64,000 nt of DNA from Thermoplasmata archaeon (GTDB lineage: Archaea; Thermoplasmatota; Thermoplasmata; Lutacidiplasmatales; UBA184), in assembly GCA_022750195.1 (NCBI GenBank), contig JAKIWE010000006.1:1-64000 (forward strand). The letters run 5' to 3'. The notes beneath the pieces were generated by a model. The model made no database searches. It had not been told where the DNA came from and worked only from the letters and a program-made list of their open reading frames with translations. Positions 15,390-24,514 of this stretch are shown in pieces; the stretch's first letter is position 1, and every line of letters begins with the position of its first letter. The translations under genes were made by a program, and so were the position numbers.

Positions 15390-16087
15390 GGCTTCCCCTT
15401 GCCCGCTTCGTTCGCGAGCTCTTCGGGCATCGCCTCAGGAGGGGTCGGCGAGGTTTCGGGTCTGCGCACCGACTTCGTCGAGCCGAGCTTCGCGATGCTG
15501 TAGATCTCGTAGATCGCGATCGCGACGAGAAGGACGTTGATCGCGACGAGATGGTACGGCGAGACGACGTGAACGTAGAACGACTGCTGCCAGAGGGTGG
15601 AGCCGCCTTGGGCGACCAGGCTGCCGGTCACCTCGTAGAGTCCCTCGGCCAGGTACCGAACCTCCGAGAAGTCGCTCGAGAGATTGATCCAACCGGTCGC
15701 GTTCGGGTCCGGCGGGGAGAGGACCTGGACCCGCGTGAACGCGGAGAAGCCGAGGACCACGGCGACGAGCTGTGCCTGGGCGATCGCTTGGCGACCGCCC
15801 CCCACGCTGCTCACGGTTTGGAGCCAGTGGAACGTCGCGGCGACCGCCCCGGGAGCGATGGTCAGGGCGGTCGACGGGCTCCCCGCCCCGCTGGTGTTGA
15901 ACCCCCCGAAGTCGAGGGTGCCTACCACTCCGTTCTGCTCGAGCGCGGCGGATGGGCGGACCGTGAGGGTCGAAACAGGAGTTCCTGCCGCGGGGGTCAC
16001 ACTGAGAAGAGCAACGACGGCCAAGAAGGCGGCGGCGACGACCGGCCGGAGCTTCGGCCCGGGCGAGCCCCAGCGGGGTGAACGCAT
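15386..16087 (-). CDS. Exported, C-terminally anchored protein of unknown function
   Basis: The 233-aa protein starts with a basic N-terminus and a hydrophobic signal (LRPVVAAAFLAVVALLSVTPAAG). About 150 extracellular residues rich in Ser/Gly/Val strands follow, then a membrane helix VAINVLLVAIAIYEIYSIA and a short cytoplasmic tail. The extracellular part looks like a beta-sandwich, with sequons at PNATG and NLSS. No family is recognised. The gene is coupled to the 85-aa membrane protein behind it. A TATA element at 16111-16119 lies 28 nt from the ATG. Confidence 0.65.
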   Translation of the reverse strand: MRSPRWGSPGPKLRPVVAAAFLAVVALLSVTPAAGTPVSTLTVRPSAALEQNGVVGTLDFGGFNTSGAGSPSTALTIAPGAVAATFHWLQTVSSVGGGRQAIAQAQLVAVVLGFSAFTRVQVLSPPDPNATGWINLSSDFSEVRYLAEGLYEVTGSLVAQGGSTLWQQSFYVHVVSPYHLVAINVLLVAIAIYEIYSIAKLGSTKSVRRPETSPTPPEAMPEELANEAGKGKP

Positions 16088-16110
16088 CCACCGAGAGCAG
16101 GTCGGCTTGG

Positions 16111-16168
16111 GTTATCTATCTTCGCCCGGCGTGCCACCGCCCCTCGGCGGCGGCCTCACCGTTAATAG
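16111..16168. promoter_or_regulatory. Divergent promoters, exported protein / purS
   Basis: GATAGATAAC on the minus strand (16111-16119) serves the exported-protein gene at 16087. CCGTTAATAGCC on the plus strand (16161-16168) serves purS, with initiation expected near 16190. The two TATA elements are about 50 bp apart. Confidence 0.45.
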
Positions 16169-16218
16169 CCGGGCGGAATTCGAAGCGTCGAGGGAGGTCG
16201 ACTACGTCCACCATCACG

Positions 16219-16458
16219 TTGGAAGTGCGCGTCGAGCTCAAGCCCGGGATCCTCGACGCCGAGGCGGAGAGCATTCAGAAGTCCCTCGGCCTGTTGGGAG
16301 TAGGCCACGTGAGCCGCGTCCTCACGGCGAAGGTGTACGCAATCTCCTACGAAGGGGTCGACCTCGCCGAAGCGCACGCGCTCACCGACCGGGCGGTCGA
16401 CCAGCTCCTGGCGAACCCCGTGGTCCACCGCGTGACCGTCGCGCCCGCTCGCCCATGA
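16219..16458 (+). CDS. purS: Phosphoribosylformylglycinamidine synthase subunit PurS
   Basis: The about 79-aa product has the PurS pattern (V)RVELKPGILDAEAESIQKSLGLLGVGHVSRVLTAKVYAISYEGVDLAEAHALTDRAVDQLLANPVVHRVTV. PurS dimers bridge PurL and PurQ in the FGAM synthase complex of purine synthesis. No ATG lies at the right place: TTG at 16219 or GTG at 16225 is the likely start. The gene overlaps purL by the ATGA tetranucleotide. The glutaminase subunit gene purQ is not adjacent. Confidence 0.88.
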   Translation: MEVRVELKPGILDAEAESIQKSLGLLGVGHVSRVLTAKVYAISYEGVDLAEAHALTDRAVDQLLANPVVHRVTVAPARP

Positions 16459-18788
16459 CCCCGGCCCGAAGATCGGCGCCTTCGGCCCCCGTGGCCTGGG
16501 CCTCAGGGGTCCAGTCGGTGCCCCTTCGGCGTGCGACGGCGGGGGCGCTACGCGAGCTGTCGGCACGGTTTCGGTGGGGGTTTTCCGAGCCCGAATTGGC
16601 CCGGCTCCAACGGTACTTCAGGGTCGAGGGCCGTGATCCTACGGACGTCGAGCTCGCGGGATTGGCCCAAAGCTGGAGCGAGCATTGCAGCTACAAGAGC
16701 TCCCGACCGTTCCTCCGAGCCTTCGCGAGGCTTCGCCCCGACCGGAGGGTCCTCGGGACCGGTGATGCCGGGGTGATGGCGTTCGCGCCGGGGTACGCCT
16801 ACGCACTTCGGATCGAATCCCACAACCATCCCTCTGCGGTCGAACCGTACGGCGGGGCGGCGACCGGGATCGGCGGGATCCTTCGCGATGTGCTCGCCGT
16901 GGGGGCGAAGCCGATCGCGCTGACCGACCCGTTGTTCTTCGGACCGCTCGACCTCGACACGACGCCGCAGGGGGTCAAGCACCCGCGGTACCTCATGGCC
17001 GGGGTCGTCAGCGGTATCCGCGACTACGGCAACCGCGTCGGCGTTCCGACGATCGCGGGTGGCGTCTTCTTCGACCCCGCCTTCACCGTCAATCCCCTCG
17101 TGAACGTCGGCTGCGTCGGGTTCCTCCCGAGGCGGCGACTGGTCCCGAACCGGGCCCGCGCCGCCGGTGATCGCCTGGTCCTCGTCGGGGGCCTCACGGG
17201 GCGCGACGGGCTCGGCGGCGTCGCCTTCGCGTCGAAGGAGCTCACCGAACGGAGCGAGGACGAGTCCCGGGGCGCCGTCCAGCTCGGCAACCCGATCATG
17301 AAAGAGCCGCTGATCCACGCCTGTCTCGAGGCGTACGACAAGGGGCTCGTTGCCGGCGTCAAGGATCTAGGGGGCGGAGGCCTCGCGAGCGCCTCCGGCG
17401 AGCTGGTCCACGCCGGCGGTTTCGGCTCTCGCATCGACCTCGACCGGGTACCGTTGCGCGAGACCGGGCTCCGGCCGTGGGAGATCTGGATCTCGGAGTC
17501 GCAGGAGCGGATGCTCCTCGACGTTCCTCCCCAGCATGTGCCGGCGGTCCTCGCGATCTTCGCCCGCTACGACGTCCCGGCCCAGGCCGTCGGGGAGGTC
17601 ACCGCCGACGGCCGAGAACGGCTGTTCTACAAAGGCACCCCGGCGGCCGAGCTCAACGTCGGGTTCCGGGTCGCTCCCCCTCCCCTCCGACGTCGAACGC
17701 TCGCGCGTCGAGCGCCGAAAAGTCGGCTTCCGCCGCACGTTCCCGAGGAGGGGATCCCGGCGCTGTTCGAGCGGCTGGTCCTCGCTCGGGAGTGCGTCTC
17801 CCGTGAGCCCGTCCTCCGCGTCTACGACCACGAGGTCCAGGGGGAGACGGTCGTGAAACCGTTGCACGGCCACACCGTCTCCCCCTCGCACGGCGACGCG
17901 GCGGTGCTCCGTCCGCACCCCGGCCTTTGGAAGGGCCTCGCGGTGACCGTCGCGGCTCGTCCGTCGTACGGGGCGATCGACCCCCGCGCGGCGGGCGTGG
18001 AGGTCGTCGAGGAGGCCGCACGGAACCTGTACGCCGTCGGCGCCCACCCCGACGCGCTGACCAACTGTCTCAACTTCGGTAACCCGGAGGACGCGCGTGT
18101 CATGGGCGACTTCCGGTCGGCGGTCGACGGCCTGGCCGCCGCCGCGCAAGCGCTCCGCTTCGCGGTCCCCTCGGGCAACGTCAGCCTGTACAACGGCGGC
18201 TTGGGCGCGGGGATTCCCCCCACCCCGGTGGTGATGGCGACCGGCCTCGTCGACGACGTCCGCCGGTGCCTGACCTCCGATCTGAAGACCATCGACGACC
18301 CACTCTTCCTCGTGGGACCCAGCTTCCCGGCGCTCGGAGGATCGGTCTATGCTCGAACGTGCGGGGTACGGGGAGGTGCGTTGCCCCCCCAGGATCCGGC
18401 CGGGGTCAAGAAGGCGGGCGACCGATTGCTCACGGCCACCTCGCGGGGAGGGGTCCGCGCCTCGCACGACATCTCGGAGGGTGGCCTCGCGGTCACCCTG
18501 GCCGAGATGGCCTTCGGCGGCGCGCTCGGGTTCGATGTCGACCTCCAGACGACCGGCCTTCCCGGGCCGGACCTCGCCCTGGCGGCGGAGGGTGGCTCGC
18601 GCTGGGTCGTGGAGGTCGCGCCACAACACCGGCATTCGTTCCTCCGAACGATGCGTGGAATCCCGGTCGCGGAGCTCGGGGTCGTGACCGCCGAGTCGAC
18701 GCGTTTGCGCTGGGGTCCGAAGATCCTCGCGGACGAGCCGATGGGGTCGCTGTACGGGCGGTGGCGGGAGGGGGTGGGGATCCCCTGA
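16455..18788 (+). CDS. purL: Phosphoribosylformylglycinamidine synthase subunit PurL
   Basis: The 777-aa ATP-dependent synthetase converts FGAR to FGAM with ammonia delivered by PurQ. Motifs include the N-terminal linker/active region LAGLAQSWSEHCSYKSSRPFL, ALRIESHNHPSAVEPYGGAATGIGGILRDVLAVGAKP, KDLGGGGLASASGELVHAGG, and the second half repeat NLYAVGAHPDALTNCLNFGNPED and ASHDISEGGLAVTLAEMAF. The length fits the small (type II) PurL that needs PurS and PurQ. The ATG at 16455 overlaps the purS stop. The frame is open much further upstream, but that part shows no homology. Confidence 0.96.
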   Translation: MTPARRSAPSAPVAWASGVQSVPLRRATAGALRELSARFRWGFSEPELARLQRYFRVEGRDPTDVELAGLAQSWSEHCSYKSSRPFLRAFARLRPDRRVLGTGDAGVMAFAPGYAYALRIESHNHPSAVEPYGGAATGIGGILRDVLAVGAKPIALTDPLFFGPLDLDTTPQGVKHPRYLMAGVVSGIRDYGNRVGVPTIAGGVFFDPAFTVNPLVNVGCVGFLPRRRLVPNRARAAGDRLVLVGGLTGRDGLGGVAFASKELTERSEDESRGAVQLGNPIMKEPLIHACLEAYDKGLVAGVKDLGGGGLASASGELVHAGGFGSRIDLDRVPLRETGLRPWEIWISESQERMLLDVPPQHVPAVLAIFARYDVPAQAVGEVTADGRERLFYKGTPAAELNVGFRVAPPPLRRRTLARRAPKSRLPPHVPEEGIPALFERLVLARECVSREPVLRVYDHEVQGETVVKPLHGHTVSPSHGDAAVLRPHPGLWKGLAVTVAARPSYGAIDPRAAGVEVVEEAARNLYAVGAHPDALTNCLNFGNPEDARVMGDFRSAVDGLAAAAQALRFAVPSGNVSLYNGGLGAGIPPTPVVMATGLVDDVRRCLTSDLKTIDDPLFLVGPSFPALGGSVYARTCGVRGGALPPQDPAGVKKAGDRLLTATSRGGVRASHDISEGGLAVTLAEMAFGGALGFDVDLQTTGLPGPDLALAAEGGSRWVVEVAPQHRHSFLRTMRGIPVAELGVVTAESTRLRWGPKILADEPMGSLYGRWREGVGIP

Positions 18789-19495
18789 CCGACGGCCCAC
18801 GGGTCACGGCGCTCGTTTCCGGCGGAAAGGACTCGATCTATGCGGCGTACCTAGCCGAGTCGCAGGCGTGGCCGGTCGACGAACTGCTGGTCCTCCGGCC
18901 GAGCGACCCCGAGTCGATGATGTTCCACACCCCCAACCTGCATCTGGTCTCCCTCCAGGCAGAGGCCTGGGGCAAGCCCTGCCGGTACGTGGAGTTCGAC
19001 GGCCGAGGCGAAGCGGCCGAGACGAAGGCGCTCACCGACGCTCTCGCGACGGGCGGAGATCGAATCGTTGCCGGCGCGATCGCCTCCTCGTACCAGTGGG
19101 GCCGTCTGAACCGTATCGCCCATGGCCTGGGGCGAAAGGTCTACACACCCCTCTGGGGGAAGGAAGCCGGACGCGTGGTCCGCGAGGAGATCGCCGCAGG
19201 GCTCGACATCCGGCTCGTGCACCTCGCCGCCGAGCCGCTCGGTGCCGACCTCGCCGGACAGCGACTCGACCTCGAGCTCCTCGCGGAGCTCGAGCGGCGG
19301 AGCGCCGAGCGGCGGCCGATCCACGTGGGGGGCGAAGGAGGGGAGTATGAGACGCTGGTCGTCGACGCTCCGTTCTTCGCGCGCCGGATCGAGATCGACG
19401 ACTCCGAGGTGAAACGCGACGGCCGGGCGACGACCTTCATCGTCCGGGCCGCGCACCTCGCGGAGAAGGTCGGGCGTTCCCGCGCCGCCTCGTGA
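18761..19495 (+). CDS. dph6: Diphthine-ammonia ligase Dph6-like (ATP-PPi loop)
   Basis: The product of about 240 aa carries the N-type ATP pyrophosphatase P-loop SGGKDSIYAAYLAES, followed by HTPNLHLVSLQAEAWGKP, AGAIASSYQWGRLNRIAHGLG, and the family end VGGEGGEYETLVVDAPFF. This DUF71/Dph6 family performs the last amidation step of diphthamide on translation factor aEF2. The start is uncertain. GTG at 18761 overlaps purL by 28 nt, while homology begins only a few residues before VTALVSGGKDS, at a CTG (18785) that shares the purL stop as CTGA. It lies in the purS-purL transcription unit. Confidence 0.88.
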   Translation: MAGGGGDPLTDGPRVTALVSGGKDSIYAAYLAESQAWPVDELLVLRPSDPESMMFHTPNLHLVSLQAEAWGKPCRYVEFDGRGEAAETKALTDALATGGDRIVAGAIASSYQWGRLNRIAHGLGRKVYTPLWGKEAGRVVREEIAAGLDIRLVHLAAEPLGADLAGQRLDLELLAELERRSAERRPIHVGGEGGEYETLVVDAPFFARRIEIDDSEVKRDGRATTFIVRAAHLAEKVGRSRAAS

Positions 19496-19547
19496 CCGTC
19501 GGCGGGGTTTTCTGCTGAACGGCGTCAGGGCCCGCGGCGAAGGGTCG

Positions 19548-20288
19548 ATGCGGAGCGCGAGTGGGGCACGGGAGGCGGCGCGGGCCCTGGGCGACCGGCG
19601 CGCGGTTCCTGACCTTCGGTGGATCCAGCGGCTCACGGGCGCGCCGGAAGATCGGGTGCTCCGGGTCCTGAACGAGCTCGGAAGTAAGGTCGCCACCGAG
19701 CGGTCGATCCGAGAGGCCCACCGGGCGGGCGGACGGAGCTTCTACGCCCAGTTCCGGGCCCCGTTCGACCTCTACGCGATGGTGCGCTTGACGCGACCGG
19801 CCGAGATCATCGAGACCGGAGTCTCCTCGGGCGTTTCCTCCGCCCACCTGCTCCTCGCGCTCGCCCGCAACGGCACCGGCCGTCTCCATTCGATCGACCT
19901 TCCGACGCGGCAATCGTCCGAGGAGCTGCGACGCGACGAGTCTCCCGTTGCGATCCCCCCGGGCCGGGACTCGGGCTGGGCGGTCCCTTCCGGCCTCCGA
20001 CGCGGATGGGACCTCCGCCAGGGTCGGAGCGAGCGGCTGCTGCCTGCGCTTGTCCGCGAGCTCTCGGAGGTCTCGATCTTCCTTCACGACAGTCACCACA
20101 CGCCCGCGCACCTCTCCTTCGAGCTCGAAGCCGTGCGGCCACGGCTCCACCCTGGGTCGATCGTGCTCGCCGACAACACCGTGTGGACAGGACAGTCGTT
20201 CCCGCGATTCGCCCGGTCGATCGACGCGCCGGTGGTCCGCCGTCGTCGCAGCGATCTCGTGGGGGTTCGTGTCCCGGAGCGCCGGTGA
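19548..20288 (+). CDS. Class I SAM methyltransferase (Methyltransf_24-like)
   Basis: The 246-aa protein has a helical N-terminal part and then a SAM-binding core IIETGVSSGVSSAHLLLALARNGTGRLHSIDLPT. Downstream strands read VSIFLHDSHHTPAHLSFELEAVRPRLHPGSIVLADNT. The combination matches O-methyltransferase or cephalosporin-hydroxylase-like enzymes (Methyltransf_24). The HDSxHT motif lies at the usual strand-4 position. It resembles the gene at 23500-24297, on the other side of the Kelch/PKD gene. The substrate is unknown; cell-surface glycan modification is a guess from context. Confidence 0.8.
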   Translation: MRSASGAREAARALGDRRAVPDLRWIQRLTGAPEDRVLRVLNELGSKVATERSIREAHRAGGRSFYAQFRAPFDLYAMVRLTRPAEIIETGVSSGVSSAHLLLALARNGTGRLHSIDLPTRQSSEELRRDESPVAIPPGRDSGWAVPSGLRRGWDLRQGRSERLLPALVRELSEVSIFLHDSHHTPAHLSFELEAVRPRLHPGSIVLADNTVWTGQSFPRFARSIDAPVVRRRRSDLVGVRVPERR

Positions 20289-20401
20289 GCAGCCCAGCCG
20301 AAGTCCGCGCCGACGGCTGGCCTCCGCGCGCTCCGGGAAACCCTACCTCCTGCGGGTTGCGCCGATGCTGTACGATTCGCTCGAGGGTAGGCGCCGGGAA
20401 G

Positions 20402-20411
20402 GGTTAGATAC
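20402..20411 (+). promoter_or_regulatory. TATA box of the Kelch/PKD gene
   Basis: GGTTAGATAC lies about 28 nt before the ATG at 20434, which selects that start and predicts a leaderless mRNA. Confidence 0.45.
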
Positions 20412-20433
20412 GCTGCGCCCGTCCCGCCGGAGG

Positions 20434-23400
20434 ATGGGGGCGGGGCGCTCCACCGTGCGCCGCTCCAAGTTCGCCCACGCCGCTGTGATCGGCGCGGTGC
20501 TGGCGGTGTTGCTTCTCTCCGGAGTGGGTGCCGAGCGCGTTCGCTCGGTGAACGGTTCCGCGGCGCCGGCCGCCGCCGCCCCGACGCCCCTCGTTAGCCT
20601 CCACGTGCCGTCGGCAGGCGGCCGTTCTGGGGGCGACCCGATGCTCCCGACGGCGTGCCCAACCTTGGGCGGCGCCCGGAACGGCTGCCCGCTCGTCGGG
20701 CAGAGCGTTGGGCCGGCCGTCGCGGGCCCGGCACCCCCTTGGAGGAGTCTCAACGTGTCAGGGGCCGTCCCTCCGGGGCGGGACTTCTACGCGATGGCCT
20801 ACGACCCGGCGGACCAGTACGTCGTACTGTTCGGCGGGTACAACGCGAGCAACGGCAACGACTACAACGACACCTGGACCTACACCCACGGGGCGTGGAC
20901 CAAACTCACCCCCTCCGTCGCGCCTCCCGCCCGCCGGGGTGGCTCCATGGCCTACGACGCAGCCGACGGGTACCTCGTGCTCTACGGTGGCATTCCGGCC
21001 AGCAACAGCTGCTGCTTCAACGACACCTGGACGTTCACGGCCGGAAACTGGACGGACGTCACGTCCAGCTCCCCGAACGGTTCGAACACCCCGGGCGCCC
21101 GGTACGTCGCAGGGTTCGCCTACGACCCCGTCGACCACTATCTCGTCCTGTACGGGGGCAGCACGGCGCTGGGTTGCGTTTCGGCGATGAACGACACCTG
21201 GAAGTTCGTCGCGGGAAACTGGACGCTCCTCAACGACAACGGCACGAACCCGGGCCATCGCGGGGGTCAGATGATGCTCTGGTATCCGCCCGCCAACGCC
21301 CTGCTCGTCGTCGGCGGGTGCGATCCGGCGGTCGTCGCGGGCAACGGTCACCACAACGACACGTGGGAGTTCGCCGGCGGGAATTGGACCGTCGTGAACA
21401 CCCCCGCGAGCCCCGGTCACCGGGGAGACTCCTGGATGGTCTGGGATCCGGTGTACCACTATCTCGTTCTGTTCGGCGGGCTCTACGACAACACCTACGG
21501 CGGCAACGCCCCGATCAACGACACCTGGCTGTACCTCTCCTCCGGCTGGACCAACGAGACGGCGAACCTCTCGCTCGCGCCCTCCGCGCGCTGGACGTTC
21601 GAGAACGCCGGCGTCTGGGACGGGGCGGACGGCTACCCCCTCCTCTTCGGCGGCCGTGACGCCAGTGGCATCGACCAGAACGACACCTGGACGTTCAACT
21701 GGACCCTGCGCGCGACCCTTGTGGCCTCCCGCCCGGCGGTCGACCAGAACCAGAGCGTCGATCTGGTCGCGAACGCGTCCGGCGGGACGTTCACCTTCAC
21801 CTACACCTACGGCAATCTTCCCAGCGACTGCGCCTCGAGCAACAGCACGTCGATCTCCTGCGCGTTCAACGTGACCGGCACGTTCCCGCTCAACGTCACC
21901 GTCACGGACTCGGCGGGCGCCCGGGTCGTCGCGAACCTGACGATCCAGGTCTACCCAGATCCGTTGGCGAACCTCACCGTCGCCCCCGCGGTGATCGACC
22001 TCGGACAAGGCGTTCAGTACACGGTCACCATTCTCGGAGGCTCGGGCGGTGTCAACTACACCTATCGAACCCTCCCACCGGGCTGCGCTGCGCGCAACGC
22101 CCCGAGTGTCAACTGCACGCCGTCCGCGGGCGGTACCTTCAGCAGTTCGGTCCGGATCGTCGACCGCGCCGGGGAGGCCGTAGCGACGCCCAACGTGGCG
22201 ATCGTCGTGCACCCGCGTCCGACCGTCAGCGCGCAGACCGGGCCGACCTCGGGGACGGTGCCGTTCACGGTCAACTTCACGGCGGTATCGAGCGGGGGGA
22301 CGCTGCCCGTCTCCTTCGTCTGGTCGTTCGGGGACGGGAGCAGCAACGCGAGCGTCGCTAACGTCTCGCACGTGTACCTCTCGGTCGGCCACTTCGTGGC
22401 CGTCGTGACGGCGAGCGACAGCCTGGGCGACGTCGGGACCGCTCGGGTGGCCATCACGGTCCTGGCCCCCCTCGCGGTACAGACCGTGGCCGTCCCCGCG
22501 TCGGGCATCGCACCGTTGTTCACGAACTTCTCCACACTGCCGAGCGGTGGATCGCCGCCGTACTCGTTCCTCTGGAACTTCGGCGACGGCAGCTCGTCGA
22601 GCGCGGTCTCCGACCCGAGCCACGTCTACACGACGGCGGGGTTCTACAACGCGACGCTCACCGTCACCGATTCGGCCACCCGCACCGCGTCGGCGAAGGT
22701 GCCGATCGCCGTGATCCGGCCTCTGTCGGTCGCCCCGACCGCCAACCGGACCATCGGCGAGATCCCCTTCAACGTGAGCTTCGGCGCGACGATCCTGGGC
22801 GGCCAGAGCCCGTACACCTACCTCTGGTCGTTCGGCGACGGCACGACCTCCACGCTCGCTGCTCCGTCTCACAGCTTCAAGACCGCCGGCCAGTTCCGCG
22901 TGGGCTGGAGCGTCTCGGACGCGCTCGGGGAGCAGGCCGGCTCTTCCGAGCTCATCGAGGCGGTGGCCCCGCTGACCGTGACGCTAGGCCCCGCTTCCTC
23001 GACCCTGCTGCTCGGCCAGAGTGTTAACTTCTCCGTCACGAGCCATGGAGGCTCGGGACTGGTGAGCTACACCTGGAGCGGTCTCCCTACGGGCTGCGCC
23101 ACCGCCAACCGCTCCACCCTCAGCTGTCAGCCGACGGCCCCCGGCAACTCTACGGTCACCGTGCTCGCGGTGGATGACCTCGGCGGCCGGTCGGGGGCCT
23201 CCGCCCGGGTCGAGGTCGACCCGGTCCCGAAATCCCCGAGCCCATCGCAAGGTGCCTCCAACGCCTTCGCCTCCCCCCTGACATGGCTGGCGATCGCGGC
23301 GGTCGTCGTCGTGGCCGCCGTCGTCGGGCTGGTCCTTGCTCTCCGTCGGCGGCCAAGGTCGCCCGCGATGGACAACCAGACCGCCGGACCGGAGGCAGCC

Positions 23401-23436
23401 GAGCAGACCGACGGCGAGGTCGTCGAGCAGAGTTGA
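20434..23436 (+). CDS. Kelch/PKD-repeat surface protein, membrane anchored
   Basis: The 1000-aa protein begins with a signal sequence (FAHAAVIGAVLAVLLLSGVG). Six Kelch repeats follow (residues about 110-430), each with a VLFGG-type strand and NDTW, enough for a complete six-bladed propeller. Next come Ig-like segments and three PKD domains (WSFGDGSSNAS, WNFGDGSSSS, WSFGDGTTST). Three short Cys-pair units of the form LPxxCAxxN...C precede or follow the PKD block. The end is a membrane helix (LTWLAIAAVVVVAAVVGLVLAL) and a charged cytoplasmic tail. All six blades carry an N-glycosylation sequon NDT. It is probably an adhesin or S-layer-associated protein. Confidence 0.88.
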   Translation: MGAGRSTVRRSKFAHAAVIGAVLAVLLLSGVGAERVRSVNGSAAPAAAAPTPLVSLHVPSAGGRSGGDPMLPTACPTLGGARNGCPLVGQSVGPAVAGPAPPWRSLNVSGAVPPGRDFYAMAYDPADQYVVLFGGYNASNGNDYNDTWTYTHGAWTKLTPSVAPPARRGGSMAYDAADGYLVLYGGIPASNSCCFNDTWTFTAGNWTDVTSSSPNGSNTPGARYVAGFAYDPVDHYLVLYGGSTALGCVSAMNDTWKFVAGNWTLLNDNGTNPGHRGGQMMLWYPPANALLVVGGCDPAVVAGNGHHNDTWEFAGGNWTVVNTPASPGHRGDSWMVWDPVYHYLVLFGGLYDNTYGGNAPINDTWLYLSSGWTNETANLSLAPSARWTFENAGVWDGADGYPLLFGGRDASGIDQNDTWTFNWTLRATLVASRPAVDQNQSVDLVANASGGTFTFTYTYGNLPSDCASSNSTSISCAFNVTGTFPLNVTVTDSAGARVVANLTIQVYPDPLANLTVAPAVIDLGQGVQYTVTILGGSGGVNYTYRTLPPGCAARNAPSVNCTPSAGGTFSSSVRIVDRAGEAVATPNVAIVVHPRPTVSAQTGPTSGTVPFTVNFTAVSSGGTLPVSFVWSFGDGSSNASVANVSHVYLSVGHFVAVVTASDSLGDVGTARVAITVLAPLAVQTVAVPASGIAPLFTNFSTLPSGGSPPYSFLWNFGDGSSSSAVSDPSHVYTTAGFYNATLTVTDSATRTASAKVPIAVIRPLSVAPTANRTIGEIPFNVSFGATILGGQSPYTYLWSFGDGTTSTLAAPSHSFKTAGQFRVGWSVSDALGEQAGSSELIEAVAPLTVTLGPASSTLLLGQSVNFSVTSHGGSGLVSYTWSGLPTGCATANRSTLSCQPTAPGNSTVTVLAVDDLGGRSGASARVEVDPVPKSPSPSQGASNAFASPLTWLAIAAVVVVAAVVGLVLALRRRPRSPAMDNQTAGPEAAEQTDGEVVEQS

Positions 23437-23499
23437 TCCTTCCGCCCCGGCCGGATCCGCCGTGCTCCGGCGCGATGCTGACCGCGAGTAGGAGGGGTG

Positions 23500-24297
23500 T
23501 CAAGGCCGTAGGACCGCACCGCGGCGGCCGTGGGGTCCGAACCATCGGAACCCGGGGCTCTTGATCTCCCGACAGAATTGAGGGAACGCGTCGTTCAGCG
23601 ACACGTCGTCGGAGAGCAAGTACCCTCCCGAGCGGAGGTGCGGCCAGCTCGTCCGGTACTCCCAGATCATGTTCTCGAAGGTGTGCTCCGAGTCGTGGAA
23701 GAAGATGTCCGCGGGGCCGACCTTCTCGAACAGCGAGGCGAGCGTCGGGTTGGACGGCGCGAGGGTCAGGCTCCAACGGTCCCGGAGGTCGTTCGGGACG
23801 ACCCCGCCGGTCTGCGCTACCGGAACGGAGGTCCGGTCGAGCACGCCTTCGGACGTGACGTGCCCCTGAGGGTCGGTCGTCGGGAGGTCGATCGAGTGGA
23901 GGTGGCCCTCACTGTTGTCGTGGAGGCCCTGGAGGAGGAAGGCGCTCGAATAGCCTAGGGCGACGCCCGTCTCCACGACGACCTTGGGCCGGAGGGCGCG
24001 AACGAACAGGTAGAGGACCTCGCTCGAGGCGTCGGCCCGGCCGCCGGGATTGAGGACCGGTTGACCCGAGCTCTGGATCTCCCGCTCCCGCTCGTGGATC
24101 CGTTCGTAGATCCGGTCCCGCTCGAGGAGTTCGACCCACCAGCTCCGGAGCTGGGCGCGAGGCAGGCCAAGGAATCCGGCGAGCGAAGCCTCCAAGCGGA
24201 AGCCCCCCCACAGGGCTCGAGCCGTCGCGACCGGATGGTGGTACAGCTCGTACGCCAGCGTCGGCGTTACCCGGCGCGTCACGGATAGATTGAACAT
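23500..24297 (-). CDS. Class I SAM methyltransferase (Methyltransf_24-like)
   Basis: The 265-aa protein has a coiled, charged helical stretch (RDRIYERIHEREREIQ) and then the SAM-binding core VVVETGVALGYSSAFLLQGLHDNSEGHLHSIDLPTTDPQGH. Later strands read ADIFFHDSEHTFENMIWEYRTSWPHLRSGGYLLSDDV. It is clearly related to the product of 19548-20288 (ETGV..G.SSA.LL, G.LHSIDLPT, F.HDS.HT). The frame extends upstream, but the ATG at 24297 (MFNLSVTRRVTPTLAYELYHHP) fits the family. Substrate unknown. It converges with the Kelch/PKD gene, with a 63-nt gap. Confidence 0.8.
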   Translation of the reverse strand: MFNLSVTRRVTPTLAYELYHHPVATARALWGGFRLEASLAGFLGLPRAQLRSWWVELLERDRIYERIHEREREIQSSGQPVLNPGGRADASSEVLYLFVRALRPKVVVETGVALGYSSAFLLQGLHDNSEGHLHSIDLPTTDPQGHVTSEGVLDRTSVPVAQTGGVVPNDLRDRWSLTLAPSNPTLASLFEKVGPADIFFHDSEHTFENMIWEYRTSWPHLRSGGYLLSDDVSLNDAFPQFCREIKSPGFRWFGPHGRRGAVLRP

Positions 24298-24514
24298 CGC
24301 CGGCCCCCGCAATCCTACAGGTCGCGACGGGCGCTGACGGCGCCGGAGGGTCCGCCCGCGAGCACTGGAATCAACCTGCGTGCCGGCGGTCGAGCGGCGG
24401 AACGGCCAGCGGATGCGAGGTGCTCCGGTCCGACCTCGAGCCTGGAACCGGCGGGCGGCCCGCGCTCCCCGTTCAACGTTCCCCCACGTGCTCCCGCGCG
24501 CGAGGAAGGTGCGG

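Noticed and set aside
15684..16454. Upstream extension of the purL reading frame
   Set aside because: It runs antisense through the exported-protein gene and over purS; PurL homology begins right after the ATG that overlaps the purS stop.
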